Assembly: GCA_029783825.1 (NCBI GenBank)
Contig: JAREIK010000725.1
Location: 32,977-96,976 of the forward strand
Direction: 5' to 3'
From: Sapria himalayana
Lineage: Eukaryota; Streptophyta; Magnoliopsida; Malpighiales; Rafflesiaceae
Length of the DNA stretch: 64,000 nucleotides
Under the pieces are notes generated by a model, which was not told where the DNA came from, did not search any database, and worked only from the letters and a program-made list of their open reading frames with translations. Both the position numbers and the translations under genes were made by a program. Below are positions 36,038 to 48,700 of this stretch, in pieces (the stretch's first letter is position 1; each line of letters starts with the position of its first letter).

Positions 36038-39000
36038 AAGAAAAAATAATAAAATAAATATTTTGTTATTTTATTTTTTAATTAAAACCTATAAACTACT
36101 AAATGCATACACAATTATATCAGTAAACTCCTAAACCCCGTAATTCCTAAATACATAAACCATTAAACTACTATATATTACTTAATAATTAATAAATTTA
36201 ATTTTTATTTCAATTTATTATTTTTTTAAATATTCATTTTAATTATTTATTAGTTTATTTTTATAGAAATTTTTATCACAAAATAAATTATGAGTGCAAC
36301 ACATATAATTTAAATAATTTATTTGTAATCAAAAAAAATATGTATGCTTTTTAAAGAAGTTTAAAAGAAGTATTATTAAAAATTAAAAATTTTTATCAAC
36401 TAATATATTTTATTTAATTTTGAATAAATTTAGGTTTTGTAAATATTTTTTAATTAATATCTTTCTTATTATAAATCATTTATTAATTTAATTTTTGATC
36501 ATTATTATAATATCTATCAATAAAATTGTTGATATTTATTTTATATGATATAGAATTATTAAAATTATTATAACTAAATATTATATTCAAATTTCAAAAA
36601 ATTTTAAATATTATTAAATTTTCAAAGGTTATAACATTTTAAAATAACAAAAAATTACAATTTTTATTTCTTATTTTATTGTTTAAATAAAACCTATAAA
36701 TCACTAAATGCCTAAAAACATAAATTGCTAAACTCCTAAACGACAAAACCTCAAAATACTTAAACCATTAAACTGGTATACATTAATAATAAATCATAAA
36801 TCTCTTTTTTATTTTTATTCAGTATAATTTTAAATTTTATTTGAATTATCTATCAGTTTATTTTTATAGAAATATTAATTACAAAATATATTATTAGTGA
36901 GACATATATAACTTAAATTAGACCGGTATACCCTAAATAATAAATAATAAATCTCATTTTTTTATTATAATTTTAAATATTCATTTTAATTATTAATTTT
37001 TTATTTTTATATAAATATTAATTAAAAAATAAATTATGAGTTAGACAAATATAATTTATGTAAATTATTTTTAATCAAAAAAATATAAATAAACTTCAAA
37101 AAAAATTTTCAAAACAAAAAAAAATATTATATAGTAATATATTTTTCTTTGCTTATGAATCATTTTATGTTTTGTAATTATATTTTAATTGATATCTATC
37201 TTATTAATAATAGATTATTAATTTATTTTTTGATCATTATTAGAATATTTATCAATAAAATTGTTTATATTGAATTTACATGATATATAATTATAAAGAT
37301 TATTATAACTAAATATTATATTTACATTTGAAAATAATTTAAAAATTATTATATTTTTAAAGGTTATCATCTTTGAAAATCATATAAAATCACAAAAATA
37401 AATTTTTTGTTATTTTATTGTTTATCTAAAACCTATAAACTACTAAATTTCTAAACGCTTAAATCATTAAACTCCTAAACCCCAAAACCCCAAAACCCTT
37501 ATATACTTAAACATTTAAACCATCTTTAAAGGTTTAAGTATTTATTAATAATATATAAATATCTATCAATAAATAATAGTTTATTACTTTATTTTTTGAT
37601 CATTATTATATTTATATTTATCTTTAGCTTATTAATATCTATCAATAAAATTGTTTATTTTTAATTTACATGATATATAATTATTATGTTTATTATAACT
37701 AAATATTGAATTCAAATTTGAAAAAAATTTAAAAATTATTATATTTATAAAGGTTATAACCTTCAAAATTGATAAAAAATTTGAAAAATTTTTTTTTGTT
37801 ATTTCATTATTTAAATAAAACTTATAAACAACTAAATGCCTAACCACATAAATCACTAAATTCCTAAATACTTAAACCATTAAATCGGTATTCCCTAAAT
37901 AATTAATCATAAATCTCATTTTTATTTGTATTCATTAAAATTTTAATATTCATTTTAATTATTTATTAGTTTATTTTTATTGAAATATTAATTGCAAAAT
38001 AAAATTATGAATGAGACAAATATAATTTAAATAATGTATCTTCATCAAAAAAATTTATAATCTTATAAAAAGAATCAAAAATTTAAAAATAAAAAATTAT
38101 TATTTAGTAATATATTTTACTTTGATTTTGAATCATTTTTGGTTTTGCAAATATATTTTAATTAATATCTATTTTATTAATAATAGTTTATTAATCTATT
38201 TTATGATCAGTATTATAATATCGATCAATAAAATTATTTATATTGAATATACATGATATTTAATTTTTATGATTACTATAATTAAAAATTGTATTAACAT
38301 TTGAAAAAAAATTAAAAATTATAATATTTTTTATTGTTATAACCTTGAAAATGAGAAAAAATCATAAAAAGAAATTTTTTGTTATTTAATTATTTAAATA
38401 ATACCTATAAACCACAAAATACCTAAATACTTAAATTGCTAAACTCCTAAACCCTGATACTGCTGCACCATACACATATAGCGACGGACGATAGTACACA
38501 CGTGCACATATTCTTGTCTATTATGGTGTAGCATTTAGAGGGGCCAGCAAGTCCTGGAAGCAGCCAGAAGTATGGGCCTCCAGCTGGTAGAGGGCCCCAC
38601 TAGCAAGCCGGGATGATAACATTCAGACACTGACGAGACCCAGCAAAGTGGTCAGGAGTAAACCCATGAGTAGCTAGGAGTGGGTCTCGCTACCCCTGTC
38701 AGTCAGCATAAAGGGCCACCCAACCATCGTCCAATAGGAGTAGCGGGTAATCCATGATTAATTGGAGAGCCGGCAAAATCCGAAGCATCACCAAGTAGGG
38801 CAAGTAAGCATTGGAGTCCAGACCAGCCACACGGGAACGAAAGATTCAAACTTGTAGTTTATGTTTGTAGTCTTATTTGTATTTTGGACTTTATATGCAC
38901 CATGTTCTTGTAGAGACGGAACATGACATACTCACACACACAATCTTGTCTGTTCTCTATGTAGCATGCAATGAGGGCAACTGGACCCATGAGTATCTTT

Positions 39001-39707
39001 AAGTGGGGCCCACTAATGCATTTTCTAAATACACATTCGGCGATGCTACACTTCCAGGAGCATAAGACTCATCATTATAGCATTTTGTAATGATACTTGT
39101 ATTCTAGCTTGGTTGTACGCGTAGATAATTAGACTATGAGATGGACCTTATCACACATGCACACCGATGCTTGCATATTTTTTGATATTTTGTCAGTGCA
39201 ACATACAGCCACTTCTTAGAGCTCGATGAGGAAGCATTCTAACCTAACAGATACTCTTTTGAGGATCATAGGAGTAAAAGAATGTGGATTTTAGAGGTGA
39301 GAATGAATTGACAAAGTGACGTATATATGGACTTGTGAATTTATGGGTATTTAGTTTTACATGTATTCCATTGCATAGCGATGACATAGGCATATGCTTG
39401 ATGCTGTATGGCACACACATGCACAATCTTATATTTGCATAGATTTAATATGGTGCATCATTCAAGTTCCTCTAAAAGGTTTGGACAAATCCGAATGGAA
39501 AGGATGCAGTGCGCATAATGACTCAATGCCAACTCTGAAGTCCGAGAATGCCAGGTGATTTTAGTTGTATTCGTATGCTTGGAATTATTAGGCATTATGT
39601 TTTTTTATGTATTTTATGCATAGAATCATTAAGGTGCATAGGATTTGGTGGGCTGGCTTAAATTAGTCAGCTTTTTAGTCTCTTGTAAGTTGTGTGCCTA
39701 AATCATA

Positions 39708-39743
39708 AATAAAGTGAGTATTTTCCAAAAAAAAACAAAAAAA
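39708..39743 (+). other. AATAAA followed by an A-run (possible retroposed 3' end)
   Basis: AATAAA at 39708-39713 is followed 13 bases later by an A-rich run with one C (39727-39743). This looks like the 3' end of a polyadenylated transcript that was copied into DNA. The same arrangement is in N2 (AATAAA 60601-60606, A-run ~60620-60640). No other sign of retroposition was found. Confidence 0.4.
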
Positions 39744-39744
39744 A

Positions 39745-39820
39745 CCATAAACCCTAAACTTTAAATCATAAACCTTAAACTATAAACTATAACCCTAATC
39801 CATAAACCATGAATCCTAAA
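39745..39820 (+). repeat. degenerate plant telomere-like array (7-bp period)
   Basis: Eleven consecutive units, ten of 7 bp and one of 6 bp, around CCCTAAA: CCATAAA then CCCTAAA at the start, CCCTAAT in the middle, TCCTAAA at the end. It directly follows the A-run. The period is 7 bp, unlike the 8-bp module of the satellite. Confidence 0.8.
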
Positions 39821-39987
39821 TCTCATGTTTTGCACTTTTATAAACAATTGACTAAGTGTTAAATTTAAATTGAAATTCACAACTTTTAGGAATGTCACAG
39901 ATTTATCTTTTTGTATATGTAACATAGAGGCATGACTCAAGGGGTGAGTTATGGATTCAGTCTCTTTCTTTCTTTAGATTATTATAG

Positions 39988-40225
39988 CATTAGCAATGGT
40001 CATGATTGTATATTTTGTCTCTAGAACACAAAATCATATCAATGAGAATATGCCATAACTTGTGTCTCTCTGTTGAACATATTGTTGTGGCATTAAGAAT
40101 GATCATGAAAACATATTTAATCACTATAATTCTGGGACACATTATTGGATATGACCATAGCTTGTGCATTTTATCTTTATATTCCAAAGTCATTGCACTA
40201 GGAATGATTGTAACTTTGGACATTC
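39988..40225 (+). repeat. degenerate ~100-bp tandem repeat inside N1
   Basis: The motif CATTA-x-x-AATG-x-TCATGA begins at 39988 and 40091, and a weaker third copy (CATTGCACTAGGAATGATTG) begins at 40191, giving steps of 103 and 100 bp. Between them 'aatatgccataacttgtg' and 'gatatgaccatagcttgtg' also align. The N2 copies are at about 60890-61110. Confidence 0.6.
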
Positions 40226-40919
40226 ATCAAGAGCAAAAGTCATGACCCTAGAAATAGTTAAAGCTCGAGTACTACTCTTTATAACATACTATGGCTAAAA
40301 TTTTTGGGATTGGAAATATCACAATGGCTTTTTCCTTTAATTTGTGACCTCAAGTGTCAATATGCAAGACTAATATTTTGAGCAATGATTAAAATCTTTT
40401 ATACATTTGAATATGATTCATTTACAACTTTTTGGGTATTGTGAGCTTGTATACATAACTCATTTAATATAAAGAGAACGAAATGATACTTTTCATATCT
40501 ATGAGGATATGAAATAAGGGCTTAGACATGCCAATAAAATAAATTTTTAGATTCTTGATTGAAAGAGAGCCCATATTTCTTGCCCCGCCCAAACCGCCCC
40601 AGGGCTAGTTTGTTCTAATAGGCTACAAGGTGGTTATTTTTTTAGAAGTGAACTATGTTTTAAAAAAATGCTTTGAGTGTGTGAATGAGAGATATTTTAG
40701 ATTAAATTACAATATTCAATATAAATAGCATCCTCAACAACTAGCTATTTCAACACATTGGGGTACAACTTTGGTTGAGTCTGTTAGCATACATGAGTCA
40801 AATTACCTTCGATAGCCCAGTGATTCAACATCAAATATGATGAGACATAATAGAGATTAAGTAAAAGCTCCTATTATTTTGGTTAGAGCTTTAGCAATCA
40901 TTCAAGAGTTCAGAGAAGA

Positions 40920-42296
40920 ACAAAATAAATTATTTTAATTATTCAGTATAATTTTAATTTTTATTTTAATTATTTATCAGTTTATTTTTATAGAAATATT
41001 AATTACAAAATAAATTATTACTGAGATAGATCTAATTTAAATTAAACCGGTATATCCTAAATAATAAAGAATAAATCTCATATTTTTTCATTTTAATTTT
41101 AAATATTCAAATTTTTGTATTTATTTGTTTATTTTTATATAAATATTAATTACAAAATAAATTATAAGTTTACCCAAATATAATTTATATAAATTATCTT
41201 CATCAAAAAAATATAGATAAACTTTTTAAAAGAAAAAAAAATTTCAAAACCAAAAATTATTATATAGTAATATATTTTGCTTTGCTTTTGAATTATTTTA
41301 GGTTTTGTAATTATTTCATAATTGATATCTATCTTATTAATAATAGATTATTAATTTATTTTTTGATCATTATTAGAATATTTATAAATAAAATAGTTTA
41401 TATTGAATTTATATGATATATAAATATAATGCTTATTATAAATATTTAATTCACTTTAGAAAAAAATTAAAAATTATTAATTTTTCTAAGGTTATAACCT
41501 TAAAAAATGAGAAAAAATAATAAAAATAAATTTTTTGTTATTTCATTTTTTAAATAAAACCTATAGATCATTAAATGCTTACATACTTAAATTAGTATTC
41601 TCATAAATCCCGAAACCCCTAAATACATAAACCTATTAATAGCTATATACTACTTAATAAATAATAAATCTCATTTTTATTTCTATTTATTATAATTTTA
41701 TATATTCATTTTAATTATTTATAGTTTAATTTTTTAGAAAAATTAATTACAAAATAAAATTCTAGTGAGACAAATATTATTTAAATAATTTATTTTAATA
41801 AAAAAAATATAAGCTTATAAAAAGAAGGCAAATTTTAAAAATTAAATATTATAATTTAGTAATATATTTTGATTTGATTTTGAATCATTTTGTGTTATGT
41901 AAATATATTTTGATTAATATTTATATTATTAATAATAGTTTATTAATTTAATTTTTGATCATTATTATAATATCTATCATTAAAATTTTTTATATTGAAT
42001 TTATATGATATATAATTAGTAAGATTAATATAATTATACATGGTATTCACATTTTAAAATATTTTAAAAATTATTTTATTTTCAAAGGTTATAACCTTTG
42101 AAAATCAGAAAAAATCAAAAAAAGAATTTTAAATTTTTATTAAATAAATAAAACCTATAAACCACTAAATAATCAAACTATTAAACTGGTATACCATATA
42201 TAATAAATCATAAATCTCAGTTTAATTTCTATTCATTATAATTTTAAATATTCATTTTAATTATTTATTAGTTTATTTTTTATAGAAATATCAATC
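40920..42296 (+). repeat. AT-rich satellite array, block 5
   Basis: Two monomers, cores near 41490 and 42087 (spacing 597). It is homologous to the satellite after N2 (61811-63078), which lacks about 76 bp near 62370 and the extra ~100 bp seen here at 40937-41030 ('acaaaataaattatt' repeated at both ends of the extra piece). The block ends in 'atagaaatatcaatc', the same rare variant as at 63064-63078, where the N2 side continues as satellite but this side switches to hAT sequence. Confidence 0.9.
42078..42105. repeat. perfect 28-bp satellite palindrome
   Basis: Perfect two-arm copy, last palindrome before hAT copy 4. Confidence 0.9.
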
Positions 42297-43466
42297 TTTT
42301 AACACTAATTTCACACTAATTTCACAAAACTCTTTTAACTCATCTCTCTCAACAAAACAAAAAGGTAATTCATCTTTTATGATCATTTTCATCAAAGCCT
42401 TCCTAACTAGTTGTTGATCAAATTGCCAACAAGTTAATTTGTTTTCCTCTGAACTAGTACCCTTAGTGAAACTCAACAATGATTGTGACTTGTCTTTACC
42501 TTTGTGAGCTTCTATTAATTTTTTTTTGTGTAAAAATTTTCTACAAGTCTCTCTCAAGTATTTCCATAAACCCAAAGTACCTTGATCACTTTTTGCCAAT
42601 TATTCTTGCCTACACCATATACAAGCTGCCCTGCCAGTTTCATTTCCCTCTGAATCAACTAATATCTCATAAGTTTCCCAAATAGCAGACTTATACTTTT
42701 TATGAGATTGAGGTTCAGATGTACCTTGACTTTCTTTTACAATTGGAATTGAAGAACCTGCCGTAACAATTGGAGGGTTCATGAAAGGATGATGATTGGA
42801 TTTAGCAGTACTTTGATCATTTGTAATGTGATCATTTTCAATTTATTGTATTTTTCGTTTACTGCTGGATTGTGCCATCTGCATTGCCATAAATAAATAT
42901 GATATGTTAAGCATAAATATATATAAATATTTCAAACAAGCAAGCTCTACAAAACTGATTGTAACATATTCAGCCCACTCATTCGGCCCAACCACAACAC
43001 CACAACCAATACTCAACAAAACTGACTGAGAGATATAATAATAATAATTTATCACTCAATTCTCATCAGAAAAACAAACCAAAAGTCTGGTGGCATCTGT
43101 GACATGGTGGAGGCAACCAGAAGTGTGACGGACAAAGGCTGGACCTAACTGAACACGGCTAGAACAGCGTGAGGTGGCCTGGAACTCGTCGGAACAACAA
43201 TAGGTGCGTCGGATTTGGATGGGAAGTAGCTGAATTGGTGGCATCTTCAAGTTATATATATATATTCCTGGTTCTAGTATAGGTTTTTTAGAACTGGTTG
43301 GTTCTCGGGATGGATTTTGCTTAAGATGCGGAACCGTCCCAAAAGAAAAAATACTTGACAGAACGGGACGGGAAAAGTCAAAGTCAATGGATTTTCTCAT
43401 TCTCGATTTTTTCGAGACAAGACTTCGGGTCGGGTCGCGAATCTTCTAGTCCCATGACCAGCCCTA
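42297..43466 (-). mobile_element. hAT transposon copy 4, left two thirds deleted
   Basis: Only the right ~1.17 kb survives (transposase N-terminal part plus right subterminal region). The right terminal repeat as reverse complement reads TAGGGCTGGTCATGGGAC (43449-43466), followed by CTAAATGC (43467-43474). At the left breakpoint satellite 'atagaaatatcaatc' runs into hAT sequence through an 11-bp tandem duplication CACTAATTTCA (42303-42313 and 42314-42324). An (AT)n run near 43252-43264 matches copies 2 and 3. Confidence 0.9.
42312..42890 (-). pseudogene. hAT transposase pseudogene, N-terminal fragment (copy 4)
   Basis: Minus strand from an ATG at 42888-42890 (MAMQMAQSSSKRKIQ, then a TAA stop). 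After that stop the frame stays open from about 42840 to 42600 (NPPIVTAGSSIPIVKESQG, SAIWETYEILVDSEGNETG, CIWC) with a TAA at the K/R-EY position, and again 42312-42599 (AKSDQGTLGLWKYLRETC, then LVRKALMKMIIKDELPFCFV). The catalytic and dimerisation parts are deleted. The BED His position is Tyr, as in the other copies. Confidence 0.85.
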
Positions 43467-45636
43467 CTAAATGCATATAAAATTAAATCAGTAAACTTCT
43501 AAACCCCGTAATGCCTAAATACATAAACCATTAAATCACTAAATACTACTTAATAATTAATAAATCTAATTTTTATTGCTATTTATTATATTTTTAAATA
43601 TTCATTTTAATTATTTATTAGTGTATTTATTTAGAAATATTTATTACAAAATAAATTATAAGTGGGACAAATATAATTTAAATAATTTATTATTTATTTA
43701 ATAAAAATATACGATAATAAAAGAAGTATAAATTTAAAAATTAAAAATTATTATCACGTAAATAAGTTACTTTAATTTTGAATCAATTTGGGTTTTGCAA
43801 ATATTTTTTAATTAATATCTATCTTAATATTAATAGTTTATAAATTTAATTTTTGATCATTATTATAATAACTATCAATAAAATTATTTATATTAAATTT
43901 ATATGATATATAATTATTAATATTATTATAACATTAGAAAATATAAAAAAATAATAAAAATATATTTATTGTTATTTTATTTTTTAAATAAAACCTATAA
44001 ACCACTAAAAGCCTAAAAACATAATTTGATAAAGTCCTAAACGACAAAACCTTTAAATACTTATTCCATTAAATTAGTATACATTAATAATAAATCATAA
44101 ATCTCATTTTAATTTTTCTTAATTATAATTTAAAATATTTATTTTAATTATTTATCACTTTATTTTTATAGAAATATTAATTAAAAAATAAATTATTAGT
44201 GAGATAAATCTATTTTAAATAATTTATTGTTTTTCAAAAAAAAATATATATGCTTATATAAAGAGGCAAAATTTTAAAAACAAAAATTAATTATTTTCTA
44301 ATATATTTTATTTTGATTTTGAATCATTTTAGTTTTTGCAATTATATTTTAATTTATATCATTCTTATTAATAATAGTTTATTAATTTTTTATTGATCAT
44401 TATTATAATATCTATTAATAAAATTATTTATATTGAGTTTACATTATATATAATTATTAATAATATTATAACTAAATATCATATTAACATTTAAATATAA
44501 TTAAAAATTATTATATTTTCAAAGGTTATAACCTTCAAAAATTAAAAAAAATCAAAAAATTTAATTTTTTATTTTTTTATTCTTTAAATAAAAACTTTAA
44601 ATCACTAAAGTCCTAAACACTTAAATCACTAAACCCAAAAACACCTAAATACTTAAACCATTAAACTAGTATATCATGAATAATAATTAATAAATCTCAA
44701 TTTTATTTGTATTCATTATTATTTTAAATATTCATTATAATTATTTATTAGTTTATTTTTATAGTATTATAAATTAAAAATAAATTATGTGGAAGATAAA
44801 TATAATTTAAATAGTTTACTTTTAATAACAAAAAATATAAAATTATAAAAAGAAGCAAAAGATCAACAAAATTACTATTTACTATTATATTTTACTTTGA
44901 TTTTAAATAAATTTATGTTTTGAAAATATATTTTTAATAAAATCTTTCTTTTTAATAATAGTTTATTAATTTATTTTTTGATCAATAATATAATATCTAT
45001 CAATATTATTGTTTATATAGAATTTACATGATATATAATTATTAAGATTTACATAACTAAATATAGTAATCACATATAAAAAAAATCTCAAAATTGTTAT
45101 ATTTTCAAAGGTTATAACCTTCAAAAATGATAAAAAATAACAAAAATAAATTTTTTGTTATATCATTGTTTAAATAAAACTTATAAACCATTACATGCCT
45201 AAACACATAAATCTATAAACTACTAAACCCCAAAGCCCCTAAATACTCAAACCTTTAAACTCATAGACCTTAAATATAATTTAAATAATATATTGAAATA
45301 TTAATTACAAAATAAATTATGAGTGATACAAATATAATTTAAATAATTTATTTTTCATCAATAAAATATATATAACCTTATAAAAAGAAGCAAAAAACAA
45401 AAAAAAATTATGATTTAGTAATAAATTTTACATTGTTTTTGAATCATTTTTGGTTTTTTAATTATATTTTAATTTATATCTATCATATTAATAATAACAT
45501 ATTAATTTATTTTTTGATAATTGATATCATATCTATCAATAAAATTGTTTATATTTAGTTTATATTATATATAATTATAATGATTATTATTACTAAATAT
45601 TGTATTCACATTTTTAATAAAATTTAAAATTATTAT

Positions 45637-45664
45637 ATTTTCAAAGGTTATAACCTTTGAAAAT
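45637..45664. repeat. perfect 28-bp satellite palindrome
   Basis: Perfect copy, last direct palindrome before the inversion junction at about 45781. Confidence 0.9.
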
Positions 45665-45780
45665 GTGAAAAAATATCAAAAATATTTTTTTGTTATTTCA
45701 TTATTTAAATAAAACCTATAAACCACTAAATGCCTAAAAACATAAATTACTAAACTCATAAACGACAAAACCTCTAAATA

Positions 45781-48700
45781 TTATATATCATATAAATTCA
45801 ATATAAACAATTTTATTGATAGATATTATAATAATGATCAAAAATTAAATTAATAAACTATTAAAAAATTAGATTAATATTAATTAAAAAATATTTACAA
45901 AACCCAAATTGATTCAAAATTAAAGTAACTTATATTACTAGATAATAATTTTTAATTTTTAAATTTTTACTTCTTTTATAAGCGTATATATTTTTTTTGA
46001 TTAAAAATAAATTATTTAAATTATATTAGTCGCACTCATAATTTATTTTGTAATAAATATTTCCATAAAAAAAAACTTATAAATAATTAAAATGAATATT
46101 TAAAATAATAATAAATTGAAATAAAAATTACATTTCTTAATTATTAAGTAGCATATAGCAGTTTAATGGTTTATGTATTTAGGCATTACGGGCCTTAGGA
46201 GTTTATTGATTTAATTGTGTATGCATTTATTGGTTTATTGGTTTTATTTAAAAATTAAAATAACAAAATGTTTATTTTTATTATTTTTTGATATTTTCAA
46301 ATGTTATAACCTTATAAAATATAATAATTTTAAAATTTTTTTGAAAAGTGAATTCAATATTTAGTTATAATAATCATTATATTTATATATCATATAAATT
46401 CAATTTAAACATTTTTATTGATAAATATTCTAATAATGATGAAAAAATAAATTAATAATCTATTATAAATAAGATAGATATCAATTAAAATATAATAAAA
46501 AATCCTAAAATGATTCAGAAGAAATCAAAATATATTACTATATAATAATTTGTTGTTTTGAATTTTTTTTTATTTTAAAAAGTTTATCCATATTTTTTTG
46601 ATGAAAATTAATTTATATAAATTATATTTGTCTAACTCATAATTTATTTTTTAATTAATATTTATATAAAAATAAACAAATAAATAATTAAAATGAATAT
46701 TTACAATTATAATTAAAAAAATAATATTTATATTTAATCTTTATTATTTGGGTATACCAGTCTAATTTAAATTAGATCTGTCTCACTTATAATTTATTTT
46801 ATAATTAATATTTCTATAGAAATAAACTAATAAATAATTGAAATAAAAATTTTAAATTATACAGAATAAAAATTAAAATGAGATTTATGAATTATTATTA
46901 ATGATTACCAGTTTAATAGTTTAAGTATTTAGAGGTTTTTTCGTTTAGGAGTTTAGCGATTTATGTTTTTAGGAATTTAGTGGTTTATAGGTTTTATTTA
47001 AACAATGAAATAGCAAAAAAAATATTTTTGATTTTTTTTCAAATTTTCAAAGGTTATAACCTTTGAAAATATAATAATTTTAAATTTTTTTAAAAATCTG
47101 AATACAATATTTAGTTATAATAATCATTATAATTATATATAATATAAACTAAATATAAACAATTTTATTGATAGATATGATATCAATTATCAAAAAATAA
47201 ATCGATATGCTATTATTAATATGATAGATATAAATTAAAATATAATTAAAAAACCTAAAATGATTCAAAAACAATGTAAAATTTATTACTAAATCATAAT
47301 TTTTGTTTTTTAGTTTTTGCTTCTTTTTATAAGCTTATATATTTTATTGATTAAAAATAAATTATTTAAATTATATTTGTATTACTCATAATTTATTTTG
47401 TAAATAATATTTCAATATATTATTTAACTTATATTTAAGGTTTACGAGTTTAAAGGTTTAAGTCTTTAGGGGCTTCGGGGTTTAGGAGTTTAGAGATTTA
47501 TGTATTTTGGCATTTAATGGTTTATAATCTTTATTTAAACAATGATAAAACAAAAAAATTATTTTTGTTATTTTTTATTATTTTTGAAGGTTATAACCTT
47601 TGAAAATATAACAATTTTTAAATTTTTTTTATATATGAATACTATATTTAGTTATGATAATCTTAATAATTATATATCATTTAAATTCAATATAAACAAT
47701 TGTATTGATAGATATTATATTAATGATCAAAAAATAAATTAATAAACTATTATTAATAAGAAAGATTTTATTTAAAAAATATTTGCAAAACATAAATTTA
47801 TTCAAAATCAAAATAAAATATATTACTAAATAATAATTTTTTTTGATGTTTTGCTTCTTTTTATTAGTTTATATTTTTTTTATTAAAAGTAAATTATTTA
47901 AATTATATTTTTCTTCCTCATAATTTATTTTTAATTTATAATTCTATAAAAATAAATTAATAAATAATTAAAATGAATATTTAAAACTATAATGAATACA
48001 AATAAAATAAAGATTTATTATTTATTATTTAGGATATACTAGTTTATTGGTTTAAATATTTAGTTGTTTTGGAGTTGAGTGATTTAAGTGTTTAGACCTT
48101 TAGTGATTTATAGTATTTATTTAAAGAATGAAAAAATAAAAAATTTACTTCTTTGATTTTTTTTTTAATTTTTGAAGGTTATAACATTTGAAAATATAAT
48201 AATTTATAATTTTTTTAAAATGTGAATATAATATTTAGTTATAATAATCTTAATAATTATATATAATGTAAACTCAATATAAATATTTTTATTAATACAT
48301 ATTATAATAATGATCAATAAAAAATTAATACACTATTATTAATAAGAATGATATAAATTAAAATATAATTACAAAATCTAAAATGATTCAAAATCAAAAT
48401 AAAATATATTACTAAATGATAAATTTTAGTTTTTAAAATTTTGCCTATTTTAATAAGGATATATTTTTTTTTGATGAAAAATAAATTATTTATATTATAT
48501 CTGTCTCACTAATAATTTATTTTGTAATTAATATATCTATAAAATTAAACTGATAAATAATTAAAATAAAAATTTAAAATTATACTTAATAAAAATTAAA
48601 ATGAGATTTATGATTTTTTATTAATGTACACATGTTTAATGGTTCAAGTATTTAGAGGTTTTGTCATTTAGGTGTAGCAGTTTATGTTTTTAGGCATTTA

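Larger units (their letters stand above)
27816..38455 (+). repeat. AT-rich satellite array, block 4
   Basis: Cores near 28327, 29066, 29663, 30262, 30866, 31465, 32576, 33165, 33757, 34520, 35262, 36019, 36627, 37362, 37752 and 38335. Spacings: 739, 597, 599, 604, 599, 1111, 589, 592, 763, 742, 757, 608, 735, 390, 583. The 1111-bp interval is two monomers fused by a deletion near 32028 that removed one palindrome. Four of the intervals between 33.7 and 37.4 kb are of the ~740-760-bp class with the internal ~150-bp duplication. The 735/390/583 pattern at the end is repeated as 741/391/589 before block N2. Confidence 0.92.
38456..40919. repeat. non-satellite block N1 (2.46 kb), unknown element
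   Basis: Balanced base composition, clearly different from the satellite; begins near 'tgctgcaccat' and ends near 'gagaagaa', where satellite resumes at 'caaaataaattatt'. A near-identical copy (N2) lies at 59336-61810. No open frame longer than about 80 codons and no protein family was recognised. The first half has four degenerate copies of a motif 'cacacatgcacaatctt...tgtagcat' near 38497, 38932, 39153 and 39414. Then come a polyadenylation-like signal, an A-run, a telomere-like array and a ~100-bp degenerate repeat. No terminal repeat or target duplication was found. About 180 bp of the monomer expected at this place are missing, so it is not a clean insertion. Confidence 0.8.

Noticed and set aside
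40006..40245. 79-codon open frame in block N1 (also 60902-61096 in N2)
   Set aside because: Starts with TTG, is not kept at the same length in the two copies and matches no family I know; it overlaps a degenerate ~100-bp repeat.
38456..40919. Block N as an LTR retrotransposon or solo LTR
   Set aside because: No matching direct repeats at its two ends, no primer-binding site, no polypurine tract, and no target duplication; part of the monomer is missing at the junction.
43056..43400. 114-codon open frame in the right subterminal region of hAT copy 4
   Set aside because: It covers the non-coding subterminal repeats and is not open in copies 2 and 3.
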